DNA of 32,887 nt from an uncultured Chloroflexota bacterium (GCA_903822495.1 CAIJPD010000005.1:1-32887), one strand, 5' to 3'. Counted from the first letter of the stretch, positions 8,880-16,076 are shown. Numbers and translations: made by a program. The notes: generated by a model from the sequence alone, not told the origin.

Positions 8880-9271
8880 CGGCCGTCTACCTCGACAGCT
8901 CGGCGTTCGTGAAGCTGGTTGTCAATGAGGCGGAGACGGCGGCCCTGCGGACCTTCCTGGCCGGGCGTCCCGCTCGCCGCGTCTCGTCCACGCTCCTCCG
9001 CACGGAGGTCCTGCGGGCGACGCGACACCTGGGGCCGGAGGTGCTCGCGACGGTTCGGGAGAGCCTCCGCCGCATCGACCTGGTCAGCATCGACGATCGG
9101 ATCCTGGACGGGGCCGGAACGATAGAACCCGGGGTCCTCCGAACCCTCGACGCGATCCACCTGGCGACGGCGCTGGCGGTGGGCGACGACCTGGACGCGA
9201 TCGTGACCTACGACCTCCGCATGATCCAAGCCGCACGGCTGCTGGGGCTGCCGACGGCGTCGCCGGCCTGA
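8876..9271 (+). CDS. vapC: PIN-domain ribonuclease toxin (VapC-like)
   Basis: A 131-residue PIN-domain toxin, a Mg-dependent endoribonuclease that usually cuts tRNA or rRNA (family knowledge). Acidic catalytic positions are visible: D in VYLDSSAF, E in RTEVLRA, D in LDAIHLATA and D in TYDLRM. The GTG start at 8876 overlaps the antitoxin stop (GTGA), giving translational coupling and fixing the start. It is convergent with the AbiEi-Fic gene; the 81 bp between them contain the palindrome CAACCGGTTG (9277-9286). Confidence 0.92.
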   Translation: MTAVYLDSSAFVKLVVNEAETAALRTFLAGRPARRVSSTLLRTEVLRATRHLGPEVLATVRESLRRIDLVSIDDRILDGAGTIEPGVLRTLDAIHLATALAVGDDLDAIVTYDLRMIQAARLLGLPTASPA

Positions 9272-9352
9272 TCGAGCAACCGGTTGGTCGCCAGCCGGTC
9301 GCAGATCGTCCGCCGAACTGCATCTTCCACCCCGCCAACCCCTCCACCTCCC

Positions 9353-10843
9353 CTACTCCGGGTCGGCGGCGAGTCGATCGAGCAATCCGGGAAGCTTGAG
9401 TCGGATGTTGTTGTCCTCGGCGGCCTGCGGGTCGACGAGGGCATTGGTGCGACCCAGGTCGTGCTCAGCCGCGGCGCGCGACGTGAAGTCGACCTGGGCG
9501 GTGTACCGCTGCGCGAAGGACAGGACGGCTGCGAGGGCGTCAAACGTCCCGTTGTTCGTCGCCGCCTTCAGCGACGACAGGTACTCGGTGCGAAACACCG
9601 TCGGAATGATGATCCGGACCTGGCCTGCTGCCACGAGCTCCGCGTTCATCATGATCCTCGCGACCCGGCCGTTTCCATCGGTGAAGGGGTGAACCTCCGA
9701 TGTCAGGAACATCATATAGACCGCCCTCGCCAACGGATCGATCAACGAATGGGCGAGGTCAAACCCGGCGCGGAGGGTGCCCTCGACCAGGTGCGGGGCG
9801 ACGAAGATCGTCGCGCCGGCCCGGTTGGCTCGTCCCTTGAAACGGCCGGGGTCCTTGTCCGGCCGGCCGGCCATGACGGTCGCATGACGCCGCTTGATGA
9901 TCGCAAGGAACGAATCCGGTTCATGCGGCACCGTCCGCATCTCGTCTGCGTCAGCCACGAGCTGATAGGTCCCGCGGATGTCGTGGGCGTCGGCCGGCCG
10001 CCCCGCCGGAACGTGATCGGCGAACACGATCTCCGCGGCTTCGTCGACGGTGAACTCGGTTCCCTCGATGAAGTTGCTGAAGTACGCCTCGTAGAAGGGC
10101 AGGAAGCGGCGCCGAGCCCGCATCGCCGGCAGGTCGGGAAGGCTTGCCGGGGCCCGCTGCCCCAGGAACTCGGCGCAGCGGCGCAGGAGGTCGTGGCGGG
10201 CGAGATCGTAGGGGTGGCCGGCGGCACTCGCCTTCAAGGCATGGGTGACGACCGCCCCACCCGATCCGGTCGACAGCGCCGCGGAGATGAGCGAGGTCAA
10301 GCGGACCTCGGCTGCCTGGCGGCCGGTTGCCGCCGCCAGTGATCGCGCCTCGTCGCGGAGCGAGTTCAGGCGGGACTCGCCGTGGCGCGTCGCGATCTCC
10401 GCGACCCACGTCTCGAGCTCCTCCTGCGAGAGGTATCGGGCGCCCGTGCCTGCGGCGTTGTCGAGCAGCGCGCGGGCCGTCGACGAGAGGTGGAACCCGC
10501 CCAGCGCCTGGTCTCCCGGCAGTGGGCCCGAGCCCGTCCGTGGCACGATCGTCAGGCCCGGCAGGACCAGCGGTCGACGCGCGCGATGATCGATGTACAG
10601 GTGGCCTTGCCCATCCGGGCTGCCGGCCCGCGCCGAGCGATCGACGATGACGGCGTCGGGGAAGTGTTTTACGAGCACGGGGATCCAGTTGCGGCGGACC
10701 ACGGCCTCGGCAGGGTCCCGCGACGGCGTGTAGATCCCCCGGGCGATTCGCCGCAGGCGGCCCGCCTTGGTCGCGGCCGAGAGCGTGGCAAGCCGCCAGT
10801 CAGCAGCGAAGGCGATGTCCGGCCACGTGGTGATCCTGGGCAT
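9353..10843 (-). CDS. Fic-family AMP-transferase-like protein with N-terminal AbiEi-like domain
   Basis: A 496-residue two-part protein. Residues 1 to about 190 look like the AbiEi/type IV antitoxin fold: a wHTH-like start ending in RIARGIYTP, then FHLSSTARALLDNA, matching the conserved TSxARTLLD block of that family. Residues ~230-496 form a Fic domain: the inhibitory helix is S256xxxE260G (SNFIEG) and the active loop begins at H385 (HPFTDGNGRVAR). An intact HxFxxGNGRxxR predicts nucleotide transfer onto a target protein, held off by the N-terminal inhibitory glutamate. The promoter at 10891-10919 lies just upstream. A GTG at 10876 is an alternative start. The AbiEi-like part could bind its own promoter, making this a self-contained regulator/toxin (inference). 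Confidence 0.9.
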   Translation of the reverse strand: MPRITTWPDIAFAADWRLATLSAATKAGRLRRIARGIYTPSRDPAEAVVRRNWIPVLVKHFPDAVIVDRSARAGSPDGQGHLYIDHRARRPLVLPGLTIVPRTGSGPLPGDQALGGFHLSSTARALLDNAAGTGARYLSQEELETWVAEIATRHGESRLNSLRDEARSLAAATGRQAAEVRLTSLISAALSTGSGGAVVTHALKASAAGHPYDLARHDLLRRCAEFLGQRAPASLPDLPAMRARRRFLPFYEAYFSNFIEGTEFTVDEAAEIVFADHVPAGRPADAHDIRGTYQLVADADEMRTVPHEPDSFLAIIKRRHATVMAGRPDKDPGRFKGRANRAGATIFVAPHLVEGTLRAGFDLAHSLIDPLARAVYMMFLTSEVHPFTDGNGRVARIMMNAELVAAGQVRIIIPTVFRTEYLSSLKAATNNGTFDALAAVLSFAQRYTAQVDFTSRAAAEHDLGRTNALVDPQAAEDNNIRLKLPGLLDRLAADPE

Positions 10844-10890
10844 ATGGGGGTCCCGGCGGGTGACCTCGACTGGCACGTTGGGTGGACGTC

Positions 10891-10919
10891 AGTATCGGGC
10901 CGGGACCCAGGATGCGCAA
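10891..10919 (-). promoter_or_regulatory. promoter of the AbiEi-Fic gene
   Basis: Read on the minus strand: -35 TTGCGC (10919-10914), a 17-bp spacer, then -10 GATACT (10896-10891), each 4/6 to consensus. A transcript would start near 10884, upstream of both candidate starts (GTG 10876, ATG 10843). Confidence 0.5.
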
Positions 10920-11044
10920 GGTTTGTGCGCTTCCTTACGGTTTGACGGCACGCGACGGCCCGAAGCGTACGGTTCACGTCCTTGCACGCGGACGTAGGGC
11001 GGGCCCAGGAGCGCGGGCAGCCCGCGCCAGGCGGGTTGCGCTGG

Positions 11045-11078
11045 TTGACTTCCACCCTGTCATGGGTAGAGTTCTACC
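11045..11078 (+). promoter_or_regulatory. promoter and operator of TA module 2
   Basis: -35 TTGACT (11045-11050), a 16-bp spacer and -10 TAGAGT (11067-11072), then only 6 nt to ATG 11079: a leaderless arrangement. The palindrome GGTAGA-GT-TCTACC (11065-11078) covers the -10 and abuts the start codon. Binding there would block initiation, which fits antitoxin autoregulation. Confidence 0.65.
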
Positions 11079-11327
11079 ATGACGCTCAACATCAAGAACC
11101 CGGAGACCACGAGGCTCATCCGTGAGCTCGCGCAGGCCACCGGGGAGTCGCTGACGCAGGCCCTGACCACGGCAGTCCGGGAGCGCCTGGGTCGCGTGCG
11201 CGCCGAGGCCCAGGCGGACGACGTCTGGGCCATCGTCGACGACCTCCGGTCCCGGCTGCCCGCCGGCTACCTGGACCAGGATTTCGACCGCCTGCTCTAC
11301 GACGAGACGACGGGGCTTCCCAGGTGA
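11079..11327 (+). CDS. vapB: VapB-type antitoxin (Rv0623/PSK-like)
   Basis: An 82-residue antitoxin. The N-terminal TLNIKNPETTRLIRELA followed by SLTQALTTAVRERLGR is the ribbon-helix-helix signature of the Rv0623/PSK-type VapB family. The acidic C-terminal tail (DFDRLLYDETT) is the usual toxin-binding segment. It overlaps the PIN toxin by 4 bases. Start ATG 11079 sits directly after a strong promoter/operator. Confidence 0.93.
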   Translation: MTLNIKNPETTRLIRELAQATGESLTQALTTAVRERLGRVRAEAQADDVWAIVDDLRSRLPAGYLDQDFDRLLYDETTGLPR

Positions 11328-11764
11328 TCGTGGACACGTCGGCGCTGGTCGCGATCCTGCGTCGGGAGGCGGACGCGCCCGCCATCCTCCAAGCGCTGCG
11401 GTCTCTCAGCCCGCGACGGATGTCGGCCGGGACCTACCTCGAGCTGGGTCTCCTCATCGACGGTGCGCGGGATCCGGCGGCGTCCGCCCTGCTGGACGAC
11501 CTGATCGAGGCGTTGGACATCACCATCGAGCCGGTCACGGCGGCCCAGGCCCGCCTCGCTCGCGGCGCGCACCAGCAGTTCGGCCGCGGGAGCGGCCATC
11601 CCGCCGGCCTCAACTTCGGGGATTGCTTCGCCTACGCGCTGGCCAGGGACCTGGACGAGCCGCTGCTCTTCAAGGGCGACGACTTCGCCCGGACGGACAT
11701 CCCCTTCGTGGGCCGGCGCCAGGAGCGCGGGCGCCTTCGCGAGCTCCTCGCCGCGTACGGCTGA
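11324..11764 (+). CDS. vapC: VapC PIN-domain ribonuclease toxin
   Basis: A 146-residue PIN toxin matching the Rv0624-like VapC family that normally partners PSK-type VapB. It has the N-terminal MIVDTSALVAIL with the first catalytic Asp, E in YLELGLLI, D in NFGDCFAYALA and D in FKGDDFARTDI. The GTG start (11324) overlaps the antitoxin stop as GTGA. It is a complete toxin with a cognate antitoxin of the expected class. Confidence 0.94.
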   Translation: MIVDTSALVAILRREADAPAILQALRSLSPRRMSAGTYLELGLLIDGARDPAASALLDDLIEALDITIEPVTAAQARLARGAHQQFGRGSGHPAGLNFGDCFAYALARDLDEPLLFKGDDFARTDIPFVGRRQERGRLRELLAAYG

Positions 11765-11809
11765 CGGCGCGTCGTGCGCCTTCGGGGTCCTTGGCTCGCG
11801 ACCTGTCGG

Positions 11810-11877
11810 AGTGCCAAGATTGACGGATCTAGCACTGTCAGGGTAGTTTGAGTGCTAAGTTGGCACTTGTTAGCATT
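11810..11877 (+). promoter_or_regulatory. multi-half-site operator and promoter of the second fic gene
   Basis: The half-site AGTGCYAA recurs in both orientations: AGTGCCAA (11810-11817), TAGCACT (11830-11836), AGTGCTAA (11851-11858), TTGGCACT (11860-11867) and a partial TTAGCATT (11870-11877). The pair 11851-11867 forms a 17-bp near-palindrome lying in the spacer of a promoter: -35 TTGAGT (11848-11853), 17 bp, -10 TAGCAT (11871-11876). GTG 11887 follows 10 nt later. The stretch is clearly AT-richer than its surroundings. Confidence 0.6.
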
Positions 11878-11886
11878 GGATTGGCA

Positions 11887-13212
11887 GTGAGCCTTCCACA
11901 GCCCGCACCCCTGTTCCAGGAGCTGCTGCCCACCGATCGCGCCGGGGAGATCCTGCCGCGCGTGCTCGCGGCGGGGATCGGCCCGGACGTCGGCGGCCGG
12001 TACCTGCATTGGGACCAGCTTCGGAGGCGGAGGCCGCCGGAGGGACTCTCCGTACCCGAGTGGTGGCTGGGTGTCGTGCTGGCGCGACAGGCAACGGCCC
12101 GACGGTTCTCGCTTCGGTCCGTCGACGGCACCCCATTTCACTACTCGCTGCCCGATCGTGCCCTGGAGCTCCTCCACTGGCTCGATCAGCACGCCGCCGG
12201 CGAGATCGTCGTGACCGAGACCATCCGGGATGCGGGTGACCGGCGGCGATACCTCGTCAACTCGCTCATCGAGGAGTCGATCACCTCCAGCCAGCTTGAG
12301 GGTGCGGCAACCACACGGCAGATCGCCAAGGAGCTGCTTCGATCCGGACGCCCGCCGCGCGACCGCAGCGAACGGATGATCGTGAACAACTTCAGGGCCA
12401 TGAACACCGTTCATGAGCTGGCGGGCCGGCCCCTGTCGGAAGCGGACGTCTTCCTGCTCCATCGGATCGTGACGGAAGGCACCCTCGACGACCCAGGCGC
12501 CGCCGGTCGCCTGCGGCAACCAGGTGACGTCCGGGTGGTGGTCACGGATGGCGATCACAACTTGGTCCACGTCCCGCCGCCGGCCCTGGAGCTGCCGCAG
12601 CGCCTCCACGAGATGATTCGGTTCGCGAACGGCGACGATCCCCCCGGGTTCACCCATCCCGTGGTCAGGGCCATCCTGCTCCACCTCTGGCTCGCCTACG
12701 ACCACCCCTTCGAGGACGGGAACGGCCGCACCGCCAGGGCCCTGTTCTACCGCCAGATGCTGGCCAGTGGGTATTGGCTCTTCGAGTGCGTCACGATCTC
12801 CCGCCTTCTGGTCCGCGCGCCGGCCCAGTACGCCCGGGCGTTCCAATACGTCGAGACCGACGGCTTCGACGCGACCTACTTCATCCTCCACCAGCTCGAG
12901 GTGGCACGACGGGCGATCGAGGACCTGCATGCATACCTCCGCCAGAAGATGGCCGAGACGCAGGAGGCGCTCCAGCTGCTGGGTCGGGCGGACCTCAATC
13001 ACCGCCAGATCGCGCTGGTGACGAATGCGTTGGGCCACCCGGAGGCGGTGTACACCTTCCAGTCGCACGCGGCCAGCCACCGCGTCGTGCGCCAGTCGGC
13101 CCGAACCGACCTCCTGGACCTGGAGGAGCGGGGCTACCTGGTCCGTCGAACGATCGGCCGGCAGCACTCGTTTGTCCCGGCGCCGGACCTCCGGGAGCGG
13201 CTCGAACGGTGA
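11887..13212 (+). CDS. Fic-family protein with C-terminal winged helix
   Basis: A 441-residue stand-alone Fic protein. The inhibitory motif is S134xxxE138G (SSQLEG) and the active loop is HPFEDGNGRTAR from H273; all catalytic residues are present. The last ~90 residues (from LNHRQIALVTNALGH to LLDLEERGYLVRR) form a winged helix typical of Fic-HTH regulators. The protein probably adenylylates a target while controlling its own promoter. The frame is open from TTG 11848, but that codon is part of the -35 element of a good promoter, so GTG 11887 is preferred. The next antitoxin gene starts 8 bp downstream, suggesting a shared operon. Confidence 0.88.
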   Translation: MSLPQPAPLFQELLPTDRAGEILPRVLAAGIGPDVGGRYLHWDQLRRRRPPEGLSVPEWWLGVVLARQATARRFSLRSVDGTPFHYSLPDRALELLHWLDQHAAGEIVVTETIRDAGDRRRYLVNSLIEESITSSQLEGAATTRQIAKELLRSGRPPRDRSERMIVNNFRAMNTVHELAGRPLSEADVFLLHRIVTEGTLDDPGAAGRLRQPGDVRVVVTDGDHNLVHVPPPALELPQRLHEMIRFANGDDPPGFTHPVVRAILLHLWLAYDHPFEDGNGRTARALFYRQMLASGYWLFECVTISRLLVRAPAQYARAFQYVETDGFDATYFILHQLEVARRAIEDLHAYLRQKMAETQEALQLLGRADLNHRQIALVTNALGHPEAVYTFQSHAASHRVVRQSARTDLLDLEERGYLVRRTIGRQHSFVPAPDLRERLER

Positions 13213-13220
13213 GGCGTGGG

Positions 13221-13465
13221 ATGGCCAATCTGACCATCACGGTGGACAGGCAGACGCTGACCCGGGCGAGGATTCGCGCGCTGGAAGATGGCACGTCCGT
13301 CAACGCCATCCCCCGTGACTACCTCGAGCGCTATGCCGGCGGCGGGGGAGCGCGGATGCGCTCGTCGAGTTCGGTCGGCTGGCCCTGGCCAGCGAGGCCA
13401 GCAGCGGTCCCGGCGGGCGATCCTTGACGCGCGACGAGATCCATGAGCGAACCGGTCTTCGTTGA
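13221..13465 (+). pseudogene. VapB/RHH antitoxin disrupted by a frameshift in a G-run
   Basis: The start (ATG 13221, GAGG 7 nt ahead) encodes ANLTITVDRQTLTRARIRAL and continues to YLERYAGG, the N-terminus of a typical small VapB-like antitoxin. At the five-G run 13344-13348 the frame is lost: as written, a nonsense tail runs to TGA 13427. One additional G puts the sequence into a frame reading ADALVEFGRLALASEASS and TRDEIHERTG to TGA 13465. That is the expected antitoxin C-terminus, and it restores the usual overlap with the toxin start at 13443. It is either a real loss of the antitoxin, a slippage-regulated gene, or a homopolymer sequencing error; a matching one-G deficit in the toxin gene favours the last. 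Confidence 0.8.
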
Positions 13466-14000
13466 CACCAATGTCTGGACCTACGCCGTGGATGGCGCGG
13501 ACCCGGCCAGGCGTCAGCGCGCCCTGGGGGTGACGGCACCAACCCGCGATCGCGACATCGTGATCTCGACGCAGGTGCTGACGGAGTTCTACGCGGTCAT
13601 CACCAGGAAGCTGTCGGTCCCGGTCGGCGCCGAGGCGGCCGAAGCCATGGTCCGCGAGCTGGGGATGTTGCCCGTCGTCGCCGTGGACGTCTCACTCGTG
13701 CAGGCCGCCGTCGCGGGCAGCCGCCTGTGGCAGATCTCCATCTGGGACGCGCTGATCTTTCGAGCGGCGGAGGCGGCCGCGTGCCGCAGGATCCTGAGCG
13801 AGGACCTGCAGGACGGCACCACGTGTGGCTCCGTCGTTGTCGAAAACCCGTTCGCGTCGGGGGGGGCTAGGCCGGCACCCGAGTTCGCCGCTCAGCCCCC
13901 CGCCAGCCGCTCCATCTCCCCCACCACCCGGTCCAGCTCGGCGATCAGGTCCGCGGGCGCGGCCGGGTTCGCCTGGAACGCCGTCACCAGCGAGCGGTAG
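13443..14000 (+). CDS. vapC: PIN-domain toxin (VapC-like), C-terminal tail probably artefactual
   Basis: The first ~140 residues are a complete PIN toxin: D in VFVDTNVW, E in LTEFYAVI, D in IWDALIFRA and D in SEDLQDG. As written the frame continues 43 residues further as Ser/Pro/Ala-rich sequence antisense to the neighbouring hydrolase gene. At 13859-13866 there is a run of eight G; nine would put the TAG at 13868-13870 in frame and end the protein right after VENPFAS, the normal PIN length. So the native end is probably 13870. The upstream antitoxin carries a similar one-G defect. The start overlaps the restored antitoxin end by 23 bases. Confidence 0.85.
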   Translation: MSEPVFVDTNVWTYAVDGADPARRQRALGVTAPTRDRDIVISTQVLTEFYAVITRKLSVPVGAEAAEAMVRELGMLPVVAVDVSLVQAAVAGSRLWQISIWDALIFRAAEAAACRRILSEDLQDGTTCGSVVVENPFASGGARPAPEFAAQPPASRSISPTTRSSSAIRSAGAAGFAWNAVTSER

Positions 14001-14518
14001 TACCAGATTGGGTCCGAGTCCGGGTTGAAGCGCCCGAACATCGATGGCCCGTGCCGGCGCAGGTCCGCCACGATGCTGCGCGCGTTGTGGAGCTTGTCGG
14101 CGGCGGAGACCAGCAGCACCGCGGCGTCCGCGTGGGCCAGGTGGGCGATGTAGGTCTCCTTGCGCGGTCGCCAGTCTGGCTTCGGCTCCTCGTCGGCATC
14201 CGTGCAGGCCAGGACCAGCCGGAGGACCTCGTCACCGAACGCCGCCACCGCCTCCCGCGCCCCGGGCGCGTAGTGGACGTCCTCGATGGCGTCGTGCAGG
14301 ACGGCCGCGATGGCCTGGTCCTCGTTGGCCCCGTAGTCCAGCGCGATGCTGCACGTCCCCAGCAGGTGCGACGCGTACGGGATGGTGGTCCCCTTGCGCC
14401 GCTGGGTCGCGTGCATCACGAGCGCCACGCGGACGGCCTCGATGAACCGGGGCGTGGAGGCCCAGGGCTCCGGTGGGATGGGATGGCCCGCCACCACGTG
14501 CTTACCGCTGTTCGACAT
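13892..14518 (-). CDS. small alarmone hydrolase-like HD protein (MESH1/SpoT-HD type)
   Basis: A 208-residue HD-superfamily metal hydrolase resembling the (p)ppGpp-hydrolase half of SpoT and the stand-alone MESH1/SAH enzymes. Evidence: MHATQRRK with H36, YASH with H51, the metal motif HDAIED at 75-80, and ADKLHN at 140-145 with D141/N145, in the same order and spacing as SpoT. There is no synthetase domain, so hydrolysis of ppGpp or a related nucleotide is the likely activity. A strong SD (GGAGGAG, 6 nt before ATG 14518) fixes the start. It is divergent from the RHH-MazF pair across under 60 bp. Some SAH proteins act as antitoxins of toxic small alarmone synthetases (known biology), but no such synthetase is in this window. 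Confidence 0.88.
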   Translation of the reverse strand: MSNSGKHVVAGHPIPPEPWASTPRFIEAVRVALVMHATQRRKGTTIPYASHLLGTCSIALDYGANEDQAIAAVLHDAIEDVHYAPGAREAVAAFGDEVLRLVLACTDADEEPKPDWRPRKETYIAHLAHADAAVLLVSAADKLHNARSIVADLRRHGPSMFGRFNPDSDPIWYYRSLVTAFQANPAAPADLIAELDRVVGEMERLAGG

Positions 14519-14538
14519 TCGATCTCCTCCGGCGGGCC

Positions 14539-14595
14539 TTGACCGCGCCCGCTTCGCGTCCTACCATGCTTCCTACCATGTCAGAGATTTCTTCC
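14539..14595 (+). promoter_or_regulatory. promoter and TCCTACC repeats of the RHH-MazF module
   Basis: -35 TTGACC (14539-14544), a 17-bp spacer and -10 TACCAT (14562-14567), then 10 nt to ATG 14578. TCCTACC occurs three times (twice followed by ATG in a 12-bp direct repeat, the third just inside the gene), a plausible iterated RHH operator. The ATG at 14566 lies in the -10 and cannot start translation from this promoter. Confidence 0.6.
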
Positions 14596-14895
14596 TACCT
14601 CGGCACTGGGGTCGCCGAGGCGGTCACCCCGTATGGCGCCGATGGGTCGGGCGCCCCGCACACCAAGCTGTCCATCAGCCTGCCCTCGGACCTGGTGGCC
14701 GTCATCCGCCAGGTCGCGGAGCAGTCCGGGCTGACGATGAGCGCCACGATCGGCGCCTGTGTCCGCCGAACGCTGGCCCAGGTGGAGCAGGAGCGCCTGG
14801 ACCGGGCGCTGGAGCTGGACGCGGAGGACAGCGTGGCGTGGGTCGCCACCCAGCTGCCGGCTGTGGCGCGCCTCTGGGAGTCGATCGAGTGGTAG
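14578..14895 (+). CDS. ribbon-helix-helix antitoxin partner of MazF
   Basis: A 105-residue protein. After an N-terminal extension of about 30 residues without recognisable features comes a CopG/RHH-like block: KLSISLPSDLVAVIRQVAE then SGLTMSATIGACVRRTL. A helical acidic C-terminus ends in LWESIEW. It overlaps the MazF toxin by 7 bases and precedes it, the standard antitoxin position. Start ATG 14578 is chosen over ATG 14566, which falls inside the -10 hexamer. Confidence 0.85.
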   Translation: MSEISSYLGTGVAEAVTPYGADGSGAPHTKLSISLPSDLVAVIRQVAEQSGLTMSATIGACVRRTLAQVEQERLDRALELDAEDSVAWVATQLPAVARLWESIEW

Positions 14896-15263
14896 GGATC
14901 GGGCGCCTTCCGCCCCCTGTCGGGCCCCGCCGCGGCGACGTTCACTTCGTGGCCTTTCCCGACATGGACGGCCGCGTCATCACGGGGCCGCATCCCGCGG
15001 TGGTGGTGCAATCGGACCGGCTGGCCAGATCCGCCACCGTCATCGTTGCGCCGCTGACCAGCGCGCCGCGATCCGCGTCGGAGCGGCCTCCGTACCTGGT
15101 GGCGCTGGCGGCCCACGAGGCGGACTTGCCCAAGGACGGCTTCATCAAGTGCGACCAGCTGACCACGCTCCCGGTCACCCTCCTGGGGCCCCGGGTTGGC
15201 CGGCTCAACCAGCAGGCCATGGGCCGGCTGGACGACGCCCTGCGATTCGTCCTGTCGCTCTGA
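14889..15263 (+). CDS. mazF: MazF/PemK-family endoribonuclease toxin
   Basis: A 124-residue toxin of the MazF/PemK fold, which cleaves single-stranded RNA at short motifs. Diagnostic elements: RRGDVHFVAFPD near the N-terminus, HPAVVVQSD, the TVIVAPLTS strand with the conserved Thr-Ser, and the central KCDQLTTLP (the family's xxDQix). Start GTG 14889 overlaps the RHH antitoxin end; no other start fits this frame without losing the N-terminal strand. Confidence 0.92.
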   Translation: MVGIGRLPPPVGPRRGDVHFVAFPDMDGRVITGPHPAVVVQSDRLARSATVIVAPLTSAPRSASERPPYLVALAAHEADLPKDGFIKCDQLTTLPVTLLGPRVGRLNQQAMGRLDDALRFVLSL

Positions 15264-15304
15264 GCGCGACCGCACCGGATCGTCGTCGAACTCGGGCCTC
15301 AGGC

Positions 15305-15352
15305 TGGACTGTCTGCGGCGACAACTACATACTAAGCCTGCGTCAATACGCA
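15305..15352 (+). promoter_or_regulatory. putative promoter and hairpin operator of TA module 4
   Basis: -35 TGGACT (15305-15310), a 17-bp spacer and -10 CATACT (15328-15333), each 4/6. The inverted repeat TGCGT-CAAT-ACGCA (15339-15352) lies at the predicted transcription start, 17 nt before ATG 15370. Confidence 0.4.
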
Positions 15353-15369
15353 TTGGGGGCGTCGTTCAT

Positions 15370-15630
15370 ATGTCCAGCCGCGTCGGTGAGCGGGGCCAGG
15401 TGACCATCGAGAAGGCCATCCGCGAGCAGCTCGGGGTGTATGCCGGTGACCAGGCCGTCCAGCGCGTCGAGGATGGCCGGGTGGTCATCGAGTTCATTCC
15501 GGGCCCGCATCGCCGATCCCTGCTTGGCATCCTCAAGGACAAGGCGACACGGCGTCCGGACTCGGAGCGCTGGGAGGACATCCGGGAGGCAGCCTGGGAG
15601 ACGCCAGATCCGGATCGGACGGCCCTGTGA
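15370..15630 (+). CDS. vapB: AbrB/SpoVT-type antitoxin
   Basis: An 86-residue swapped-hairpin AbrB-like DNA-binding protein. The N-terminal SSRVGERGQVTIEKAIREQLGV is the classical AbrB/MazE/VapB motif, followed by VQRVEDGRVVIEF. The C-terminal half is charged and presumably disordered (RPDSERWEDIREAAWE). It overlaps the downstream PIN toxin by 4 bases. Confidence 0.93.
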   Translation: MSSRVGERGQVTIEKAIREQLGVYAGDQAVQRVEDGRVVIEFIPGPHRRSLLGILKDKATRRPDSERWEDIREAAWETPDPDRTAL

Positions 15631-16022
15631 TCGGGGTCGACGCGTCGGTCATCGTCCGCTACCTCATGCAGGACCCACCGGATGCGGCTCGGCGGGCAAC
15701 CGTGGTTGTCGAGGGGGACCACTCCCTGGGCATCTCGCTCGTTGTCATCCTCGAGACGGCTCACGTCCTCCGGACGCAATACGGCGTCGCCAGGCCGGAC
15801 ATCATCAACGCCCTGATCGAGCTCCTGACGCGCGAAGATGTGCTCGTCCTTGGACTCTCCCGGGATGAAGCCCTGGAGGCGCTGGTCCAGGCACGCGCCC
15901 TCCCCCAATCGCCCATCGCCGACGCCCTGATCGTGGCGATGGCGCGATCGGCCGGGGCGGTTCCGCTCTATACCTTCGACCGCGGCATGCGACGTCACGG
16001 GATTCCGGTCGCCACGCCCTGA
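15627..16022 (+). CDS. vapC: VapC PIN-domain ribonuclease toxin
   Basis: A 131-residue PIN toxin. Catalytic residues: D5 in IGVDASVIVRYL, E in VILETAHVL, D in PIADALIVAMA and D in YTFDRGMRR, all in the order expected for VapC. GTG 15627 overlaps the AbrB antitoxin stop (GTGA). The AbrB-PIN combination is a common VapBC class. Confidence 0.94.
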   Translation: MIGVDASVIVRYLMQDPPDAARRATVVVEGDHSLGISLVVILETAHVLRTQYGVARPDIINALIELLTREDVLVLGLSRDEALEALVQARALPQSPIADALIVAMARSAGAVPLYTFDRGMRRHGIPVATP

Positions 16023-16076
16023 TCGGGAGTCCCGGAGGGTGCCCTCGAGTGAGGCCGGCTGACCGGCCTTCTCGCC

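Noticed and set aside
11869..11877. GTTAGCA near 11869 as an integron attC core, which would make the TA cluster a cassette array
   Set aside because: The sequence does not match the GTTRRRY consensus at all positions, no partner RYYYAAC site with folding arms is seen, and other gaps lack it.
11848..11886. TTG 11848 as start of the second fic gene
   Set aside because: The TTG is part of the -35 element of a good promoter, with the -10 at 11871-11876; a transcript would begin after it.
14566..14577. ATG 14566 as start of the RHH antitoxin
   Set aside because: It overlaps the -10 hexamer TACCAT, so it would not be in the mRNA.
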